64,000 bases of DNA from Branchiostoma floridae (taxonomy: Eukaryota; Chordata; Leptocardii; Amphioxiformes; Branchiostomatidae): assembly GCF_000003815.2 (NCBI RefSeq), contig NC_049996.1, positions 12,589,131 through 12,653,130 of the forward strand, given 5' to 3'. Position 1 is the first letter of the stretch; the number at the start of each line of letters is the position of its first letter. A model generated the notes under the pieces. The model saw nothing but the letters and a program-made list of their open reading frames with translations. It ran no database searches and was not told where the DNA came from. Shown piece by piece: positions 47,501 through 57,889 of the stretch. The position numbers were made by a program, and so were the translations under genes.

Positions 47501-50500
47501 TGTTATTAACTGTCTCTATGGCAAAATACAAAAATATAGCCTGATTAAGTTAGCAAAAAAATTTAAAACCCACAGAGAGATCCAGCACATTTTCCTCATG
47601 TCATAAACAAGGCGAATCTTTGTGGTTTTCTTGGTCAGCATTGTCGTGGCTTGCTTCTCCACTTGTGTCTTTGTCCAGCAATATCTTCAAACCAGAGAGA
47701 CTGTTGACAAACAAGCAAGCATCCTCTCCACTGTCAAATCACAGTTTTCTCCAACACTTGAAGTGTGACATCTGTTGCTGTCCTTAAGACTGATACTTAA
47801 GAAGTGCCTGCATCTTGAGGGTACTTGGGGCATGCGTTGATCCTTCCAAGAAGCAGCTCCTCAGATACAAAGCTTCCGATCATCGTCCTGAATCCTCTTT
47901 GAGTAGAGGGCCCTAAACACTAGGGCGATGCTTGGTCCAACATTGTACAACAGTGATGCATGCACCCCATACAGTAAGAAAACGGCCCATACTCTGGCGT
48001 TGAATGAATGAGTGGCTTAAGATTCACGGACACGAGATCGTGAGGTCAGGGGTTTGATTCCTGGCATCCATGGCTAGACGTTGTGACCTTGCAATTAGGT
48101 AAGGCACTTTTCTCAGTCCTCACTCCGTCCAATGTAAAATGGCTAATTGACTTCAGTCGGGGAGACAAAAGGCAGTGGTTGGAGATGGTTGGGCTTCAAC
48201 CACCAATGCTGTGCCCTTGACACAGTGGATAACAACCCACTGCCCCTTCGGCCTCAAAAAAGGCTATAATAGGACTACCTTTGCCATCTTACCAACTCCT
48301 CAGCATAAAATAGCCACAAAATCGCAAACTGACATCATCTGCAGCTGGTTTGCACAACAGATTACAAACAACACGAGGTCACATCTCCATGGAGACAAAC
48401 TGAAGTATGGCCGCTATAAAACTCCGTTCATTAGCGACACGTTATTGCGTCTGTCTGTCCACTGACACCTTCCTGCCGTTTCTGGGCATCCCAGTAGAGC
48501 TCACGATGTTTGTCCTGACCCCCGAGGACGCTATAGCCGGCCAGCTGCGGGTATCGCTTGGTCGATCACTGTTTGTCGAAGACAGAAAATCTCCCTCTCT
48601 TGACCCAAGGTTTGAAAAGCTCCTTGCTTCTAAATCAAACCCTCCTTCTTGAAAACTTCAGCTGTAGCACTCTTCAGTATCTAGTCAAGCTTAACAAAAC
48701 TGGAGTTTCTTGAGCTAACTTTGTTGCAAAATTTAGCAACGTAACACATACAGGACCTACATGAAATGGAACCTCTTTGCATATTATGTATGTCAAAGGT
48801 CTTTCCAGACACAGAGAATGAGGGTGTTACAGAATTGATCCTTGTGTTTGGTATTCCAGCTGGAATACAGGCTATTGTACCCATTTGTTTTGAAATTGAC
48901 AACTGTGCAAATTGTAGCAGCATTTCGTTTCTAAAACTAGAGGCATTAGATGACTGTGTACTATTGAAAATATAATCCCTATAAGCCCTGAAACACGTTA
49001 TTAGTTATATTTGTGACAGGTTCTTTCTGTAACATTCCTTTCCCTTTATCCATGAACATACTACCATCTATCAAAACTTAGCATTGCCATAGAAACCACT
49101 TGACTATTGCTGTTCAAAATTGAACCAGTAGTTCAAGTTCATTGAAGAGACTGAGTCATGTTAAGTGTGCATGCCTCTTGGAAAGTAAAAAAAGGTCAAT
49201 TGTACAAAACATTCAATTTGTGATTTTGAAGAAGAAAAAAAGAAGGATGAAAGAAAAAATAAGATGGTCTCTAGAAGTTGTACAGTGTGGCTGGTTGCAC
49301 AAGCAGCTTGCCAAACAAGTTTGTGAAGTCTTTATCCATTTGTCTATCAAATACTGGATACTGCTATTTTGGAAACTGTATTGACCGCTAACCAACAATT
49401 CCACATCTGATATTACTGTAAATGCAGAAATGTTTGCAGTGGTTTAATGTTCGCGGTTTTCACAGTGGCCACTTCACCGCAAACTTAAAACCACCACAAA
49501 CATTTATCCATCATAGTATGTGACTACAGTCAATGACACTACCGCAAACTTAAATCCACTGAGAACGCTCCATTTTCCCACTACGGCGAAAGTAAATCCC
49601 CGCAAAACTTAAATGCACTGAGTAACAGAAAAATTACTTATAAAAAAAAATCAAGCTCAGCCAAGTTGTAAAGGCTTACAACATACAGTCAAACCTGTAC
49701 AAGTGACCACTTTGTGGTGGTCCCTTATTAAATAATTTTTCCCATTGGCGCAATGCTGTCTATATAGTGACTACCAGGTCCACAAAGACCATATTCTAGC
49801 TATACCTTAAGTGGTTTTCTTGGGAAGTTGACTGTACTTTTAGCATGAGAACCTGTCTAGACTATGTCAAACATGTCCTCCGTCTGAAGTATACTACAGC
49901 ACACTAATTATACTCAGCTCCAAAACTTACGCTTCCTGCACATGAATGGTGGGGACGTGTTCCAGCGGAGGGAGCTTTGCCTTCGCCGGCTCCAGTTTGA
50001 TCCCGTACAGCGATCCGAATCCAGACAGAAGCGCGCTCAAGAGTCCTTGGTTCGACATAACTACCTGTTGACGATGTTACCGAATTCTCACACTAACCAA
50101 AACAACTGATGGTTGCAAAATGGTCTTTTTGTAGACACAGGGTCTTTGTTTGACTTTAGGAGAAAAGAGATTTGAACATTACAGAATTGATTTTAACTCA
50201 AGACTTGAAAACGTTTGGGTACTTTAGAAAGCTTATAAACCTTCCCTAAAACAACTTTCTCAAACAGAACAACCATTCAGTTCAAAACAGTCATGATTTC
50301 TTCAATGCAAAAGACATTTTCGAAAGGCAACCATCTTGTTTGACGTCTCTGCCTTGAAGGCTGCCCCCATTATGAAGATGCAAGAGAAAGTGTTGACTCC
50401 ATACGTGCCTGTACTATGGCAAAATCGACAGTTGCTATTTGAACAGGCAGAGGTAAACGGTGCCGTCAATCGTCCTGTGACGGCAGGTATGTTAACACAG

Positions 50501-53500
50501 GGCCTGACAACAAATGACATTTGAATGACAGGGGACAATATGTCCACCAGCAATGACAACAAGTCTTTACAAACCTGGTCATGGAATGCGAAAAGATTGA
50601 GATGCATCTTTTCGGTACAGAGAAGTTGATAACAGCATTTGACAGAGTTTTGAATAGTTTGATGAAAAATTAATGGTTTTGTTGAAACTATTCAAAGAAG
50701 AAAAGGCAGGCACGAGCACAAAGAGACAATGACATTATTCTTTACAAAAAATACTAAACAACTTATCTGTGTTTAAATTGTTATTCTAGTATTGATGTGT
50801 TGCTGGATAAAAAATGTCAAACTAAATATACTTACATTTGTCTATTCTACATTCTTTAATATATAATGATCCAGTGATCTGATATTAGCGATAACTCCGA
50901 TGTCAAAATTTTGGGCCCTGACAGCATTTGCCCTCTGAAAAAGACTAGGGACGACACATTTTACCAGCGTAGTCAGGTAACCAGAAATACAACCTTCCCC
51001 CTATGCCAAGCTATAATTACCTTTTTTCATCAAGACAGTTTAATAAATCAATCACTGAACGAAATTGCTTGCCACCCCAATACCTTACAAGTGAAGGAAT
51101 TCTGGATACCCCCCTATGTTGACAGTGCACTAACTCTTGTATTTCTCCCCAAACTAAAAGGCCGACATGGCTTCCTGCCCACCAAAGCTCCCAGTAACAG
51201 TGTCAACACAGCCGTGTATATAGACATTACAAAGGAGAACAGAATAGGGGCATGAGCTGTTCTAACTATAGGGTCAGGAGCAGTTTGTTCTTTTGTGTTC
51301 CAATGTTTTAGCAACCAAATGACAAATTGTTGTACTAGACTACTCAGTCAACTTAAGTGCTTTATCTGCTTGGGCAACAACAATGAAATTGGTTGGTTGC
51401 AACATATATATGTGCAAGTTATATGAGAGAAAATAGACAAAAGATAACACTGTTAACAGTACATGCAGTTGTTCATGACTTGCAGTAATGTGTAATACAT
51501 GTAGTTTCAGTGGCTGGATTAGCTGTGTAAAAATGGGGCAAACATTGCAAATCTGAAATAGAAGATCTAATACAATGTACCTCCATGAAATATTTCTAAT
51601 AGTATATGTTTTTTCGGATCTATTTATTATTTTCTAGGATCTATTTATTGATTGTGAAGTTTTTTCTCATTCTGTCTAATACAATTTTCCACTGGCTCTC
51701 AAAAAGCAACAGACAATGTGTACTGAAACTGAAGACAGGAAATGAGATGACCTATTCTGGACCTTTCACCTAACTTCCTGCCAGTGTCCTCAACATGCTT
51801 AGGATGTGGAAAGCAGTCACTCTACTACATTCAAACTCACAACCAATCAAACGGACAAACCTGTCACTCAACAATACTCAAATAACTACATGTAAAACAC
51901 ACACCAAAACAATACCTCAATAAAAATGGACAATTTACAGTATCTAGCATTCAGCTACAGCTTACCTTCTGTGTGCTGGAGCGCTCTTGGGTACAGTAAA
52001 ACGTGATCTGTAGGACTTGGCCTCCGCAAAGCTGGTATGGGGGGACAGGAGGACATCACGATAGGACGGAGGGTGTGGGGGTGTAGATCTGAAAAACACA
52101 TGAAACATTACCAAATGAATGTCTTACCAGTAATCAAACTGTAGTGTACTTTGGAGACCTGAAAAACACAAGAAAGATCACAAAATTGAATGTCTTAATC
52201 AAACTAGTGCTGACAAATTTTAAACATCATGTATTACTGCAAACATTGTGTAGCAGCTTTGAATGTGACAGTGTAAAACTTTTCTACAACTTTGTAGAAC
52301 AAAAACATCAATATCTAACTTACAGTTTTGCAGTATCCATTGTTGACTTGTACATTATCACCACCAGCCAAAATGTGTTAACACACTAATGATCTAATCA
52401 AGACATAATCTACATGTCCCCAATATGTCGTCCTCAAAACTAGGTTTCACTGCGACCCCTGACACGTTTTATCTTCGCTCTACCGGTTAATCATCCTCGA
52501 ATAGTTCCAAAGGTCGGACGACGTTCAGCTCAAAGGGATTGATTATCCAATTAGAATGCTTGTGTCCACTGTAATGAGGTTGTTATAAGATTGCTGTTGT
52601 CCATGCCAACCTTATCTTTTATCAGGAATGCTGTAATGATTTTAACTAGACGTGAATATGTTTGTAGTTTGTAGGCTGGTCACTTTGTGAACAAGACTAT
52701 TTTGTGAACAAAACTATTTTGTGAACAAGACTATTTTGTGAACAAGGCTATTTTGTGAACAAGATAGGAATTTGTTGCCACATAATAAGGGCATCCTCAC
52801 GATGAGAAGATAGCTTTAAAGAATAGCTTAAAGCTAGACTAAGTGTAAAATAACAAACTATGTTTGGTGTGATATAAAAAGTGATGCTGTATGCCTGGCT
52901 GATGCAGATACAGAACATAACTGAAATATTATCAAAGACTTCATGATTTTGCCTTAATTTGTGCTCTCAAGCAAAATCTAAATCCGGTTGTTATACCGGC
53001 TTATGCATGACTGAAGAATTATACAAAGATTTCATCATTTCATCATTTGTAGGTTCATATCTTCTAGCACTTCTTTGCATAAGAAAAAAATGATGAAATT
53101 TTGACCCCTAACAGATTTTTGCTAACTACAGGCATTCAAATCTTATACTGGAAACTACTAGTATGTCACATTGGCAGAGAGTTTCTTTTTAGTTAATTTC
53201 TTTTGGTACCATCCAAAATACAAATACACCAACTTGAACCAATGATTTATGTACCAAATGTGCTCTCTTATGGTGCAAACTATATATTGAGCAGATATTT
53301 GCATTGTTAATTAATAACTGGCTATTCCTATAAGCAGTCATAAATTTGTTTGAACACTGAAAAGCACAGAACCAATACGTCCATAGCAACTTGTGTTTAC
53401 TTTAAACAATACCATGTTCAAACGTTACATCTAATCCTTGTGCAAACACATGGGTATATAACTGTCAGGGTTAGACAAATATTGGACCAATAAGAACAAT

Positions 53501-56500
53501 TGGACTTTACTCTCTAGCTTTGTGTGGCCAACTTATGAACATTCAAAGTAATACAACAACAAAGGCTTAATTATTTTTGGAACTGCTATAAAATGTCAAG
53601 AATATCTGGACAGTATACCAATGTATAACACTGTACATAGTCTAGTACATTGATGTACAAAACGGTTCATAAATATCTAGCTGCACCAGTCCAGCTTAGT
53701 ATTTTGAGCCTCAATTAGGTGCATGTAGTAGTATCTGTTTCCTACAGTAGAATAGCATACTAGTAGTGGCCTTGTTATATAGAACCCAATACTATGCAAT
53801 AATAGTATAGTAATTTACCATTCAGATTAGAATAGATATCAGATTGTGACTTGTTGTTTAAAGCTGATTACTATTTGCCATATATCGCATCCATTGCAAT
53901 TATTGTGCAATTATAGTGTTTCATATTTAATCTGCATCAAAATGCAGCAGCCAATCGTTTGACCTACTTTGGTCGTGGCTTCCGAGAAGTCGCTCCAACA
54001 AATGATGACTGAGCGGAGGGGGGCGGGGCCTGGGGCTCGCCTGGGAGTTTGGGTCCAAACGGGGACAGCGTCGTCACCTTCAGGAAAAACGGCTGGTGTA
54101 CGCCTTCATGTTGGTCCCCATCGGTAGACATGGAGTCTTGTTCTACTACACCTGGAATGGAGGGGGACAAGAATAACTGTAAATGCACTTGCTTTTGCAG
54201 GGACCTTTTGCCATAGGAGAGGAAAGGAGGTTTTCGTGCTGTTTTAGTACAGTAGTTATACACTGGTCCCCACGAAAATGATACCAACCACGTACATTAC
54301 GAGATTTACAGTATAAAAATATTTTAGATTTTTCAAGGTAAAGTTTCAGCTATGCCATAAAGACTGAGATAAAAAGCAAGGCTGTAGCGATGTAATTCAA
54401 CCCATCTTTAGAGTTTAGTTACCACACAGTGTTACTTAAAGATACCGACTCTGCTATTGTAAAAGAACCAAAGAGCCCTTTATACTAATGCTAGAAGCTC
54501 CCATTTACAAACAAACCGAGTTTCAGCTACTGTATGTACAAACTAACTTGCAACCTATGACAACAGAATGAAGAAGACTCTCTAAGAGTCCTCTTGACAT
54601 ACTCTTACTTCACAAGATTTGTATGTTGCAATTATTGGTCACTATATCTATTTGTCTGTTGACCAGCAGAAAATACCAGTCAAAACACATGGAAGCACAT
54701 TTACCTTACCTTTAGAATTGACAGTGACAGGTATACAAAAATTACCTTCTATTGCCTAGTATGGTGAAAATATCTCAGTCCAAGAACTACACAAAATTGC
54801 AGCTGGTGTCCACCTTGGAAGCATCTACCAGCACATACCTTCTCTTGCTACATAATATAGGAGTTTAAACAACTAATGGTACTTTAAGTACTTAAGGTTC
54901 TAAAGGGCTTTTACACAAAAACAGAGGATTATGGCGCTTTTCAAAGCTGGGTTCTGCCCCTAAGTTCTTCTGTCAATGAGGGTCTGTATGCCATTTTCTG
55001 ATATATGATCTTCATGTATTTTGATTCACCAATAATTGTAGATAGCCAGTCCACTCTAATTCAATAATAAGTGTTGCCAGTAAATCATTGTGAAGCGTAA
55101 TTGGTCACTTCAAGTCTATTTAGAATGTTTTTCGTTGTCCCAAATTCACCTTTATTGCCGAAAGTCAAAACAGAGCGAGTGCGTCTGTGTTTGCAGCATT
55201 AGTATTGTCAGACAGTCATGAATACAATGGAATCCAATGAACTCATTCCCAAACTCACTTACAAGAACAAGTCAATTTACCATTAAGTGTTGCCAGTCCT
55301 ACTGAATTTACCATTGGGGGCCTGAGTAAGCGTTGCTGGCCATCAAAAATACGCCGTTACAGGTTGCCAGGATCCCTCCATGTAGACCCTCAGAGAACCT
55401 CTTACTCTTTTGTTTGTCACAGTCCCACAGAGATTGAGAAATGTGGTGGAATTAAATTGCAGGTTGTTTCAGTAGCATAAAGAAGTTAAGTGAAGCAGTA
55501 CAAACCTTTCAGTGAAGGCTGCCAAGTGTGCAAAGGTTAAGAAGGTGTAGCACAGACAGGTTTCAAACTTTACGCATGTTTTTGAAACACGAGAACAGAT
55601 GTATTTAGCAAGCTACAATACATAGTAGTATCGGGTACAAGTATGGTATCATTCCTTATATACATTCGTATATGAATAAGGGGTCTGAGACTCTCACTAT
55701 TTGCCGGAATACAAATGTACACTCGACTAAATATATGTCCAAACTCTGCGGTATACTATTCAAATTTCCCTTGCCCTTACCCTAACTCATCAGGGAATTC
55801 TGTATTTTGGTACATTTCTCCCAGTGCATTCTGGTGTTTTTTGGTAACCAGTTGGACCATGCAAAAGAGAAACAGACACATATGAAATGCTCCTTTGTCA
55901 GCTCTTCTTAATTCATGCCCCAAGCAAAACTTAAATCCTGTTGTTCATGTAGCAATTAAGAGTACATACAAATGTATGAAGGCTGTGCTTTTCTTGTGTA
56001 GGAAAAGGAACTTACTAGTCCTTATAATTAGTTTCATGGTGATTAGTTCCCAATCAAGAGAACATATGAACTAACTTGTGTTCAACATGTCCGAGTAAGA
56101 CTACATGTATATGTTTTGGAATTTTGATGTGGCAATCTAATGTTATGGAAAGATAACACTAAGTTAAAGATTCTAACAGTTGAAAACTATTCTGCAACAA
56201 AATTAGCTACCATGATAACTTTCTATATGTTAGGGTCTTTAGTATTACTATTCCAAGCACACAAACACAAATGAATAACAACATTGGCAAAAGATAGGCT
56301 GATTCAAAAATGCAAGATTCTTTTCTTGATTTTCCTTAAGTTTTTACGTAGTATATGTTGTCCTGTAGATATATTTTATTTTTCAATCATCAAGCCACCC
56401 AACAGAAGGCTTGGGTTTGAGATAGACTGAGTGTGTAACAAACTCTGCTGGGGCTGTAACTTCCGCCAGATGTTGGGTGGGCTGCTATAACTAGTATAAG

Positions 56501-56812
56501 CCCTCCCTTAAATTTGGCACTTGATCAATGTGTTACAGATTTCTTTATTCAAAGTACTGTAAATGCAGAAATGTTCGCGGTGGATTAATGTTCGTGGTTT
56601 TCGCGGTGACCACTTCACCGCGAACTTAAATCCACCGCGAACATTTTTCTATTATGGTATTAGACTGCAGTCTACGGTGTTGCCGCGAACTTAAATCCAC
56701 CGCGAAAAGTCATTTTTCCCGCTACCGCGAAATTAAATCCCTGCAAACTTAAATGCATTTACAGTAGTACATTGTAATGATTCTTCAAGACATTTGTCTT
56801 ACCTCCTGTCAT
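35590..56812 (-). CDS. FLACC1: FLACC1 (ALS2CR12) ortholog, coiled-coil flagellar protein, long isoform
   Basis: Fourteen exons join without a phase conflict to 580 residues: 56803-56812, 53968-54151, 51966-52088, 47310-47466, 46532-46671, 46108-46201, 45477-45636, 45012-45064, 44537-44636, 43870-43973, 42069-42140, 41672-41761, 40919-41028 and 35590-35935. All junctions are GT-AG. Landmarks shared with vertebrate FLACC1 are VSPGYVLSRSRS, LISSLRQQISDLTLYLEE, FDTYKTQIVEEMDEKWADK and, near the end, NLMQENADLRRKRYMSKCEEL. The N-terminal third is Pro/Ser-rich; about residues 195-500 are heptad-rich coiled coil; the C-terminal tail is basic and Ser/Pro-rich. Vertebrate FLACC1 is a testis protein of the sperm flagellum; a structural flagellar role here is inference. 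Repeats fill the introns, and the ~5-kb last intron holds an IL-17 gene on the other strand. Confidence 0.92.
36637..36646. promoter_or_regulatory. kappa-B site (GGGAAATTCC)
   Basis: A perfect match to GGGRNWYYCC, within the 12-bp palindrome GGGGAAATTCCC, 2.3 kb upstream of the IL-17 start codon. Confidence 0.45.
37158..37167. promoter_or_regulatory. kappa-B site (GGGAAATTCC)
   Basis: A perfect kappa-B decamer in the first half of a ~70-bp tandem duplication (shared gtgcacacac and gaaacagtagc motifs), 1.8 kb upstream of IL-17. Confidence 0.45.
37227..37236. promoter_or_regulatory. kappa-B site (GGGGAATTCC)
   Basis: A perfect kappa-B decamer in the second half of the same ~70-bp duplication, with a variant core, so duplication alone has not simply copied it unchanged. 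Confidence 0.45.
38436..38644. mobile_element. palindromic ~210-bp MITE, copy 1
   Basis: Ends tactgtgaatgc and gcatttacagtta are inverse copies. The interior repeats gttcgcggtgg and its complement, so the whole element can fold on itself. It lies about 280 bp before the IL-17 start. Confidence 0.85.
38661..38670. promoter_or_regulatory. proximal kappa-B site (GGGGAATCCC)
   Basis: A perfect kappa-B decamer 255 bp before the IL-17 ATG, only 16 bp beyond the end of a palindromic MITE. This is the best placed of the four for promoter function. Confidence 0.5.
38772..38861. repeat. 30-bp tandem repeat, three copies
   Basis: The unit is actagagatgtgtcagtaca plus tgttacagct, nearly exact. It falls between the proximal kappa-B site and the IL-17 first coding exon, so it may be leader or promoter sequence. 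Confidence 0.9.
38925..39853 (+). CDS. IL17: interleukin-17 family cytokine, complete, two exons
   Basis: Exon 1 (38925-38948) ATG AGC ... CTT CAG|gtaaaa joins in phase 0 to exon 2 (39359-39853; acceptor gttttacag), giving 172 residues. The junction falls inside the signal peptide, MSIQVILQ|ICLLVVGLLYT, with likely cleavage near 25. The mature part shows the IL-17 fold signature: PWRWELDHDENRYPPNI (85-98), VAVCESKHC (Cys103, Cys108), VPVNRTVPVL, and WISIAVACICV (Cys162, Cys164). The four cysteines match the canonical IL-17 cystine-knot set; Cys26 and Cys143 are extra. N-glycosylation sequons occur at 48, 62 and 126. It is a secreted ligand for IL-17 receptors in mucosal and antimicrobial responses. 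It lies antisense inside the last intron of FLACC1. Subtype (A-F) cannot be assigned. Confidence 0.95.
39854..40918 (+). other. IL-17 3' region within the FLACC1 intron
   Basis: Presumed 3'UTR followed by intron. A tRNA-like B box in reverse (gactcaaaccc near 40170) may mark a SINE fragment. No further coding segment is visible. Confidence 0.35.
41865..42025 (-). mobile_element. tRNA-derived SINE fragment (family 2)
   Basis: On the minus strand it reads a tRNA-like head (gaatggctgagtggctagac, then ggttccattcc) into the family body (cacctgacttcagttgggag, then tggaaggaggggg). It sits in the FLACC1 intron next to exon 41672-41761. Confidence 0.6.
42251..42626 (+). mobile_element. tRNA-derived SINE (family 1), intact, with 11-bp target duplication
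   Basis: The head has an A box (tagcgcagtggga) and a B box (gggttcgaatcc). The ~300-bp body ends in an (AAAT)n tail. Flanking copies of atgttttgatg at 42240-42250 and 42627-42637 are a clean target duplication, so the insertion is relatively young. It lies in a FLACC1 intron in antisense. Confidence 0.9.
42925..43395 (-). mobile_element. tRNA-derived SINE (family 2) split by a MITE
   Basis: The minus-strand head (gtggcataactgcagg, then aggtttggatcc) lies at 43318-43395 and the body and tail (gggaaaggcacttaac ... ggataacgacccactg) at about 42925-43105. The palindromic MITE at 43106-43317 interrupts it exactly between these parts. Confidence 0.75.
43106..43317. mobile_element. palindromic ~210-bp MITE, copy 2, inserted in a SINE
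   Basis: Ends tacagtaaatgc and gcatttacagta, with internal gcggtggcttta repeats. Insertion in the SINE makes it younger than that SINE copy; TA ends suggest a TA target site. Confidence 0.88.
47048..47215. mobile_element. short foldback element
   Basis: Arms of about 60 bp are inverse copies: ttttcaccttaaggt and gctgtcagccaatcagag on the left, ctctgattggctgacaac and aacctaaggtggaaac on the right, with a ~40-bp loop. Located in a FLACC1 intron. Confidence 0.75.
47998..48290 (+). mobile_element. tRNA-derived SINE (family 2)
   Basis: Head with A-like box (gaatgagtggcttaagat) and B box (gggtttgattcc), then body (ttggagatggttgggctt) and the family tail ggataacaacccactgcccc ending in aaaaaaggctataa. 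It is the most complete of the four family copies. No clear target duplication was found. Confidence 0.75.
49414..49624. mobile_element. palindromic ~210-bp MITE, copy 3
   Basis: Starts tactgtaaatgcagaaatgt. Its degraded right end is aacttaaatgcactgagta. Internal gttcgcggt and accgcaaac repeats are retained. It lies about 300 bp from the alternative first exon of FLACC1. Confidence 0.85.
49931..50058 (-). CDS. FLACC1: alternative first coding exon of FLACC1 (short isoform)
   Basis: ATG at 50058 opens 42 codons (MSNQGLLSALLSGFGSLYG, ending VPTIHVQEA) and a consensus donor GC|gtaagt. Its end phase (2) equals that of the 51966-52088 exon, so either can splice to 47466 (A TGT GAG AGG). If the upstream exon were spliced into this one, the likely acceptor would give a stop or break the frame, so the two starts appear mutually exclusive. 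The short product would have 517 residues, with the Pro-rich N-terminus replaced. Confidence 0.7.
52680..52768. repeat. 18-bp tandem repeat, about 5 copies
   Basis: The unit is ttttgtgaacaagactat with single-base variants, in the FLACC1 intron between exons 51966-52088 and 53968-54151. Confidence 0.9.
54152..56554 (-). other. FLACC1 intron, nothing else recognised
   Basis: AT-rich intron between the first two coding exons. A dispersed motif near 55920 (aagcaaaacttaaatcctgttgtt) resembles one near 52970 (aagcaaaatctaaatccggttgtt), suggesting an uncharacterised repeat family. Confidence 0.4.
56555..56766. mobile_element. palindromic ~210-bp MITE, copy 4 (best preserved)
   Basis: The ends tactgtaaatgc and gcatttacagta are perfect inverse copies. 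The interior is built from gttcgcggtggatt and aacttaaatccaccgcga in alternating orientation. Its end is only 36 bp from the FLACC1 start exon (56803). Confidence 0.92.
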
Positions 56813-57049
56813 GCCTTCTTCAGGTGTTTGTTCAGATCTAGGACATCCTTATAGACAGCACTAATCCTTGTCGCTGTAAGGCTTTGTCCGTGTAAGTTCC
56901 TGACCTAGAAACATGGTAAGGGATTACGAGTGGATTAAAATACCTTCACACCAACAATAACCCTCTATAGAAAATCTAACAATCTTCCCTTCATAATCAT
57001 TTAGATACTGTAATTCATTTATTTTTGCAGGACTAATTTTAGATAGAAG

Positions 57050-57190
57050 GCACTGGTGTTTGCAGTATTTTAAGTTTGAAGCAATTCTGTTCTACTGTAA
57101 ATTGGAAACAAATATTCACATCATCAGGAATTTACCATGCAAAGGTCACAGTGAAAACCACAAACATTTCAATATTTACTGTCCGATACT
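57050..57190. mobile_element. possible degraded relative of the palindromic MITE
   Basis: Fragments such as ttgcagtattttaagttt and cacagtgaaaaccacaaaca followed by tttcaatatttactgt recall the 210-bp MITE in order but are heavily diverged. Confidence 0.3.
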
Positions 57191-57624
57191 GAGACTTAGA
57201 AAATGCTGGAAGTTTATATACAATAAGCACATTCAACATACAGTTGCCATATTTGTCAAATATCCGTTAGAGATCAAACTGAACTACGTAAGTTCGCTGG
57301 TTGCCCTTAAATTTTATAGATCATAATCTATCATATGACTCCTAAGTTTTCTTACTTAGACTTCAGCGATTTCAGAATCTTGCCTTTCTAACTTTACAGA
57401 GATTGGACGACCTACACGAGAGAACAAAAATACATTTCCTTTACGATTTGTCAAAATATTTACCCCAACATAAATAGGTCACGTAGTAATCGCCTCCACA
57501 ACAACGATCTGGCTGAACAATTTACGTTTTTACTGTGATTTAAATCATCGTTTGTCTGCCCCCCTCCCACTTTCCATAAAATCATTAGTAGGGAAATCAC
57601 AAGCAATTTCTGACCAAAACTTAC

Positions 57625-57790
57625 CTCCACAAGGCACGGAGTTGACTGTATAAATAGGTAATTAGCTGCCGGTTGGGTTGTATAATGTGATGTAATATAA
57701 TCGCCTATTCAGGCCACATACCAAACAACAATAAACAAAACTTCTTTTCACACCCCGGCGGCCATTTTGCTTTACTTTGTTGCTAAGGCT
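57625..57790 (-). promoter_or_regulatory. first 5'UTR exon and promoter area of FLACC1
   Basis: A minus-strand donor (tggag|gtaagttt) at 57624 pairs with the acceptor ttctag at 56905, whose exon carries the ATG GGA-frame start (MTGG). Just upstream is a GC-rich block (ccggcggccattttgc) typical of an initiator region. The upper limit is approximate. Confidence 0.5.
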
Positions 57791-57889
57791 CTTTTTCGCA
57801 AAGGCTCCTGGGAGATGGAAGTTGGCACTATCAAAATAGGGGAGGCAAGTTCTTAAATTAAGCAAAACAGTAGTAAGATACGACAAATT

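Noticed and set aside
48407-48652. Plus-strand frame ending LRVSLGRSLFVEDR, faintly like the end of class-V aminotransferases
   Set aside because: The resemblance is a few residues, no partner exons are visible and it lies in a FLACC1 intron beside a SINE.
57760-57810. Ciliary RFX X-box at the FLACC1 promoter (gttgctaagg)
   Set aside because: Only a half-site is present; the second inverted half of the consensus does not fit.
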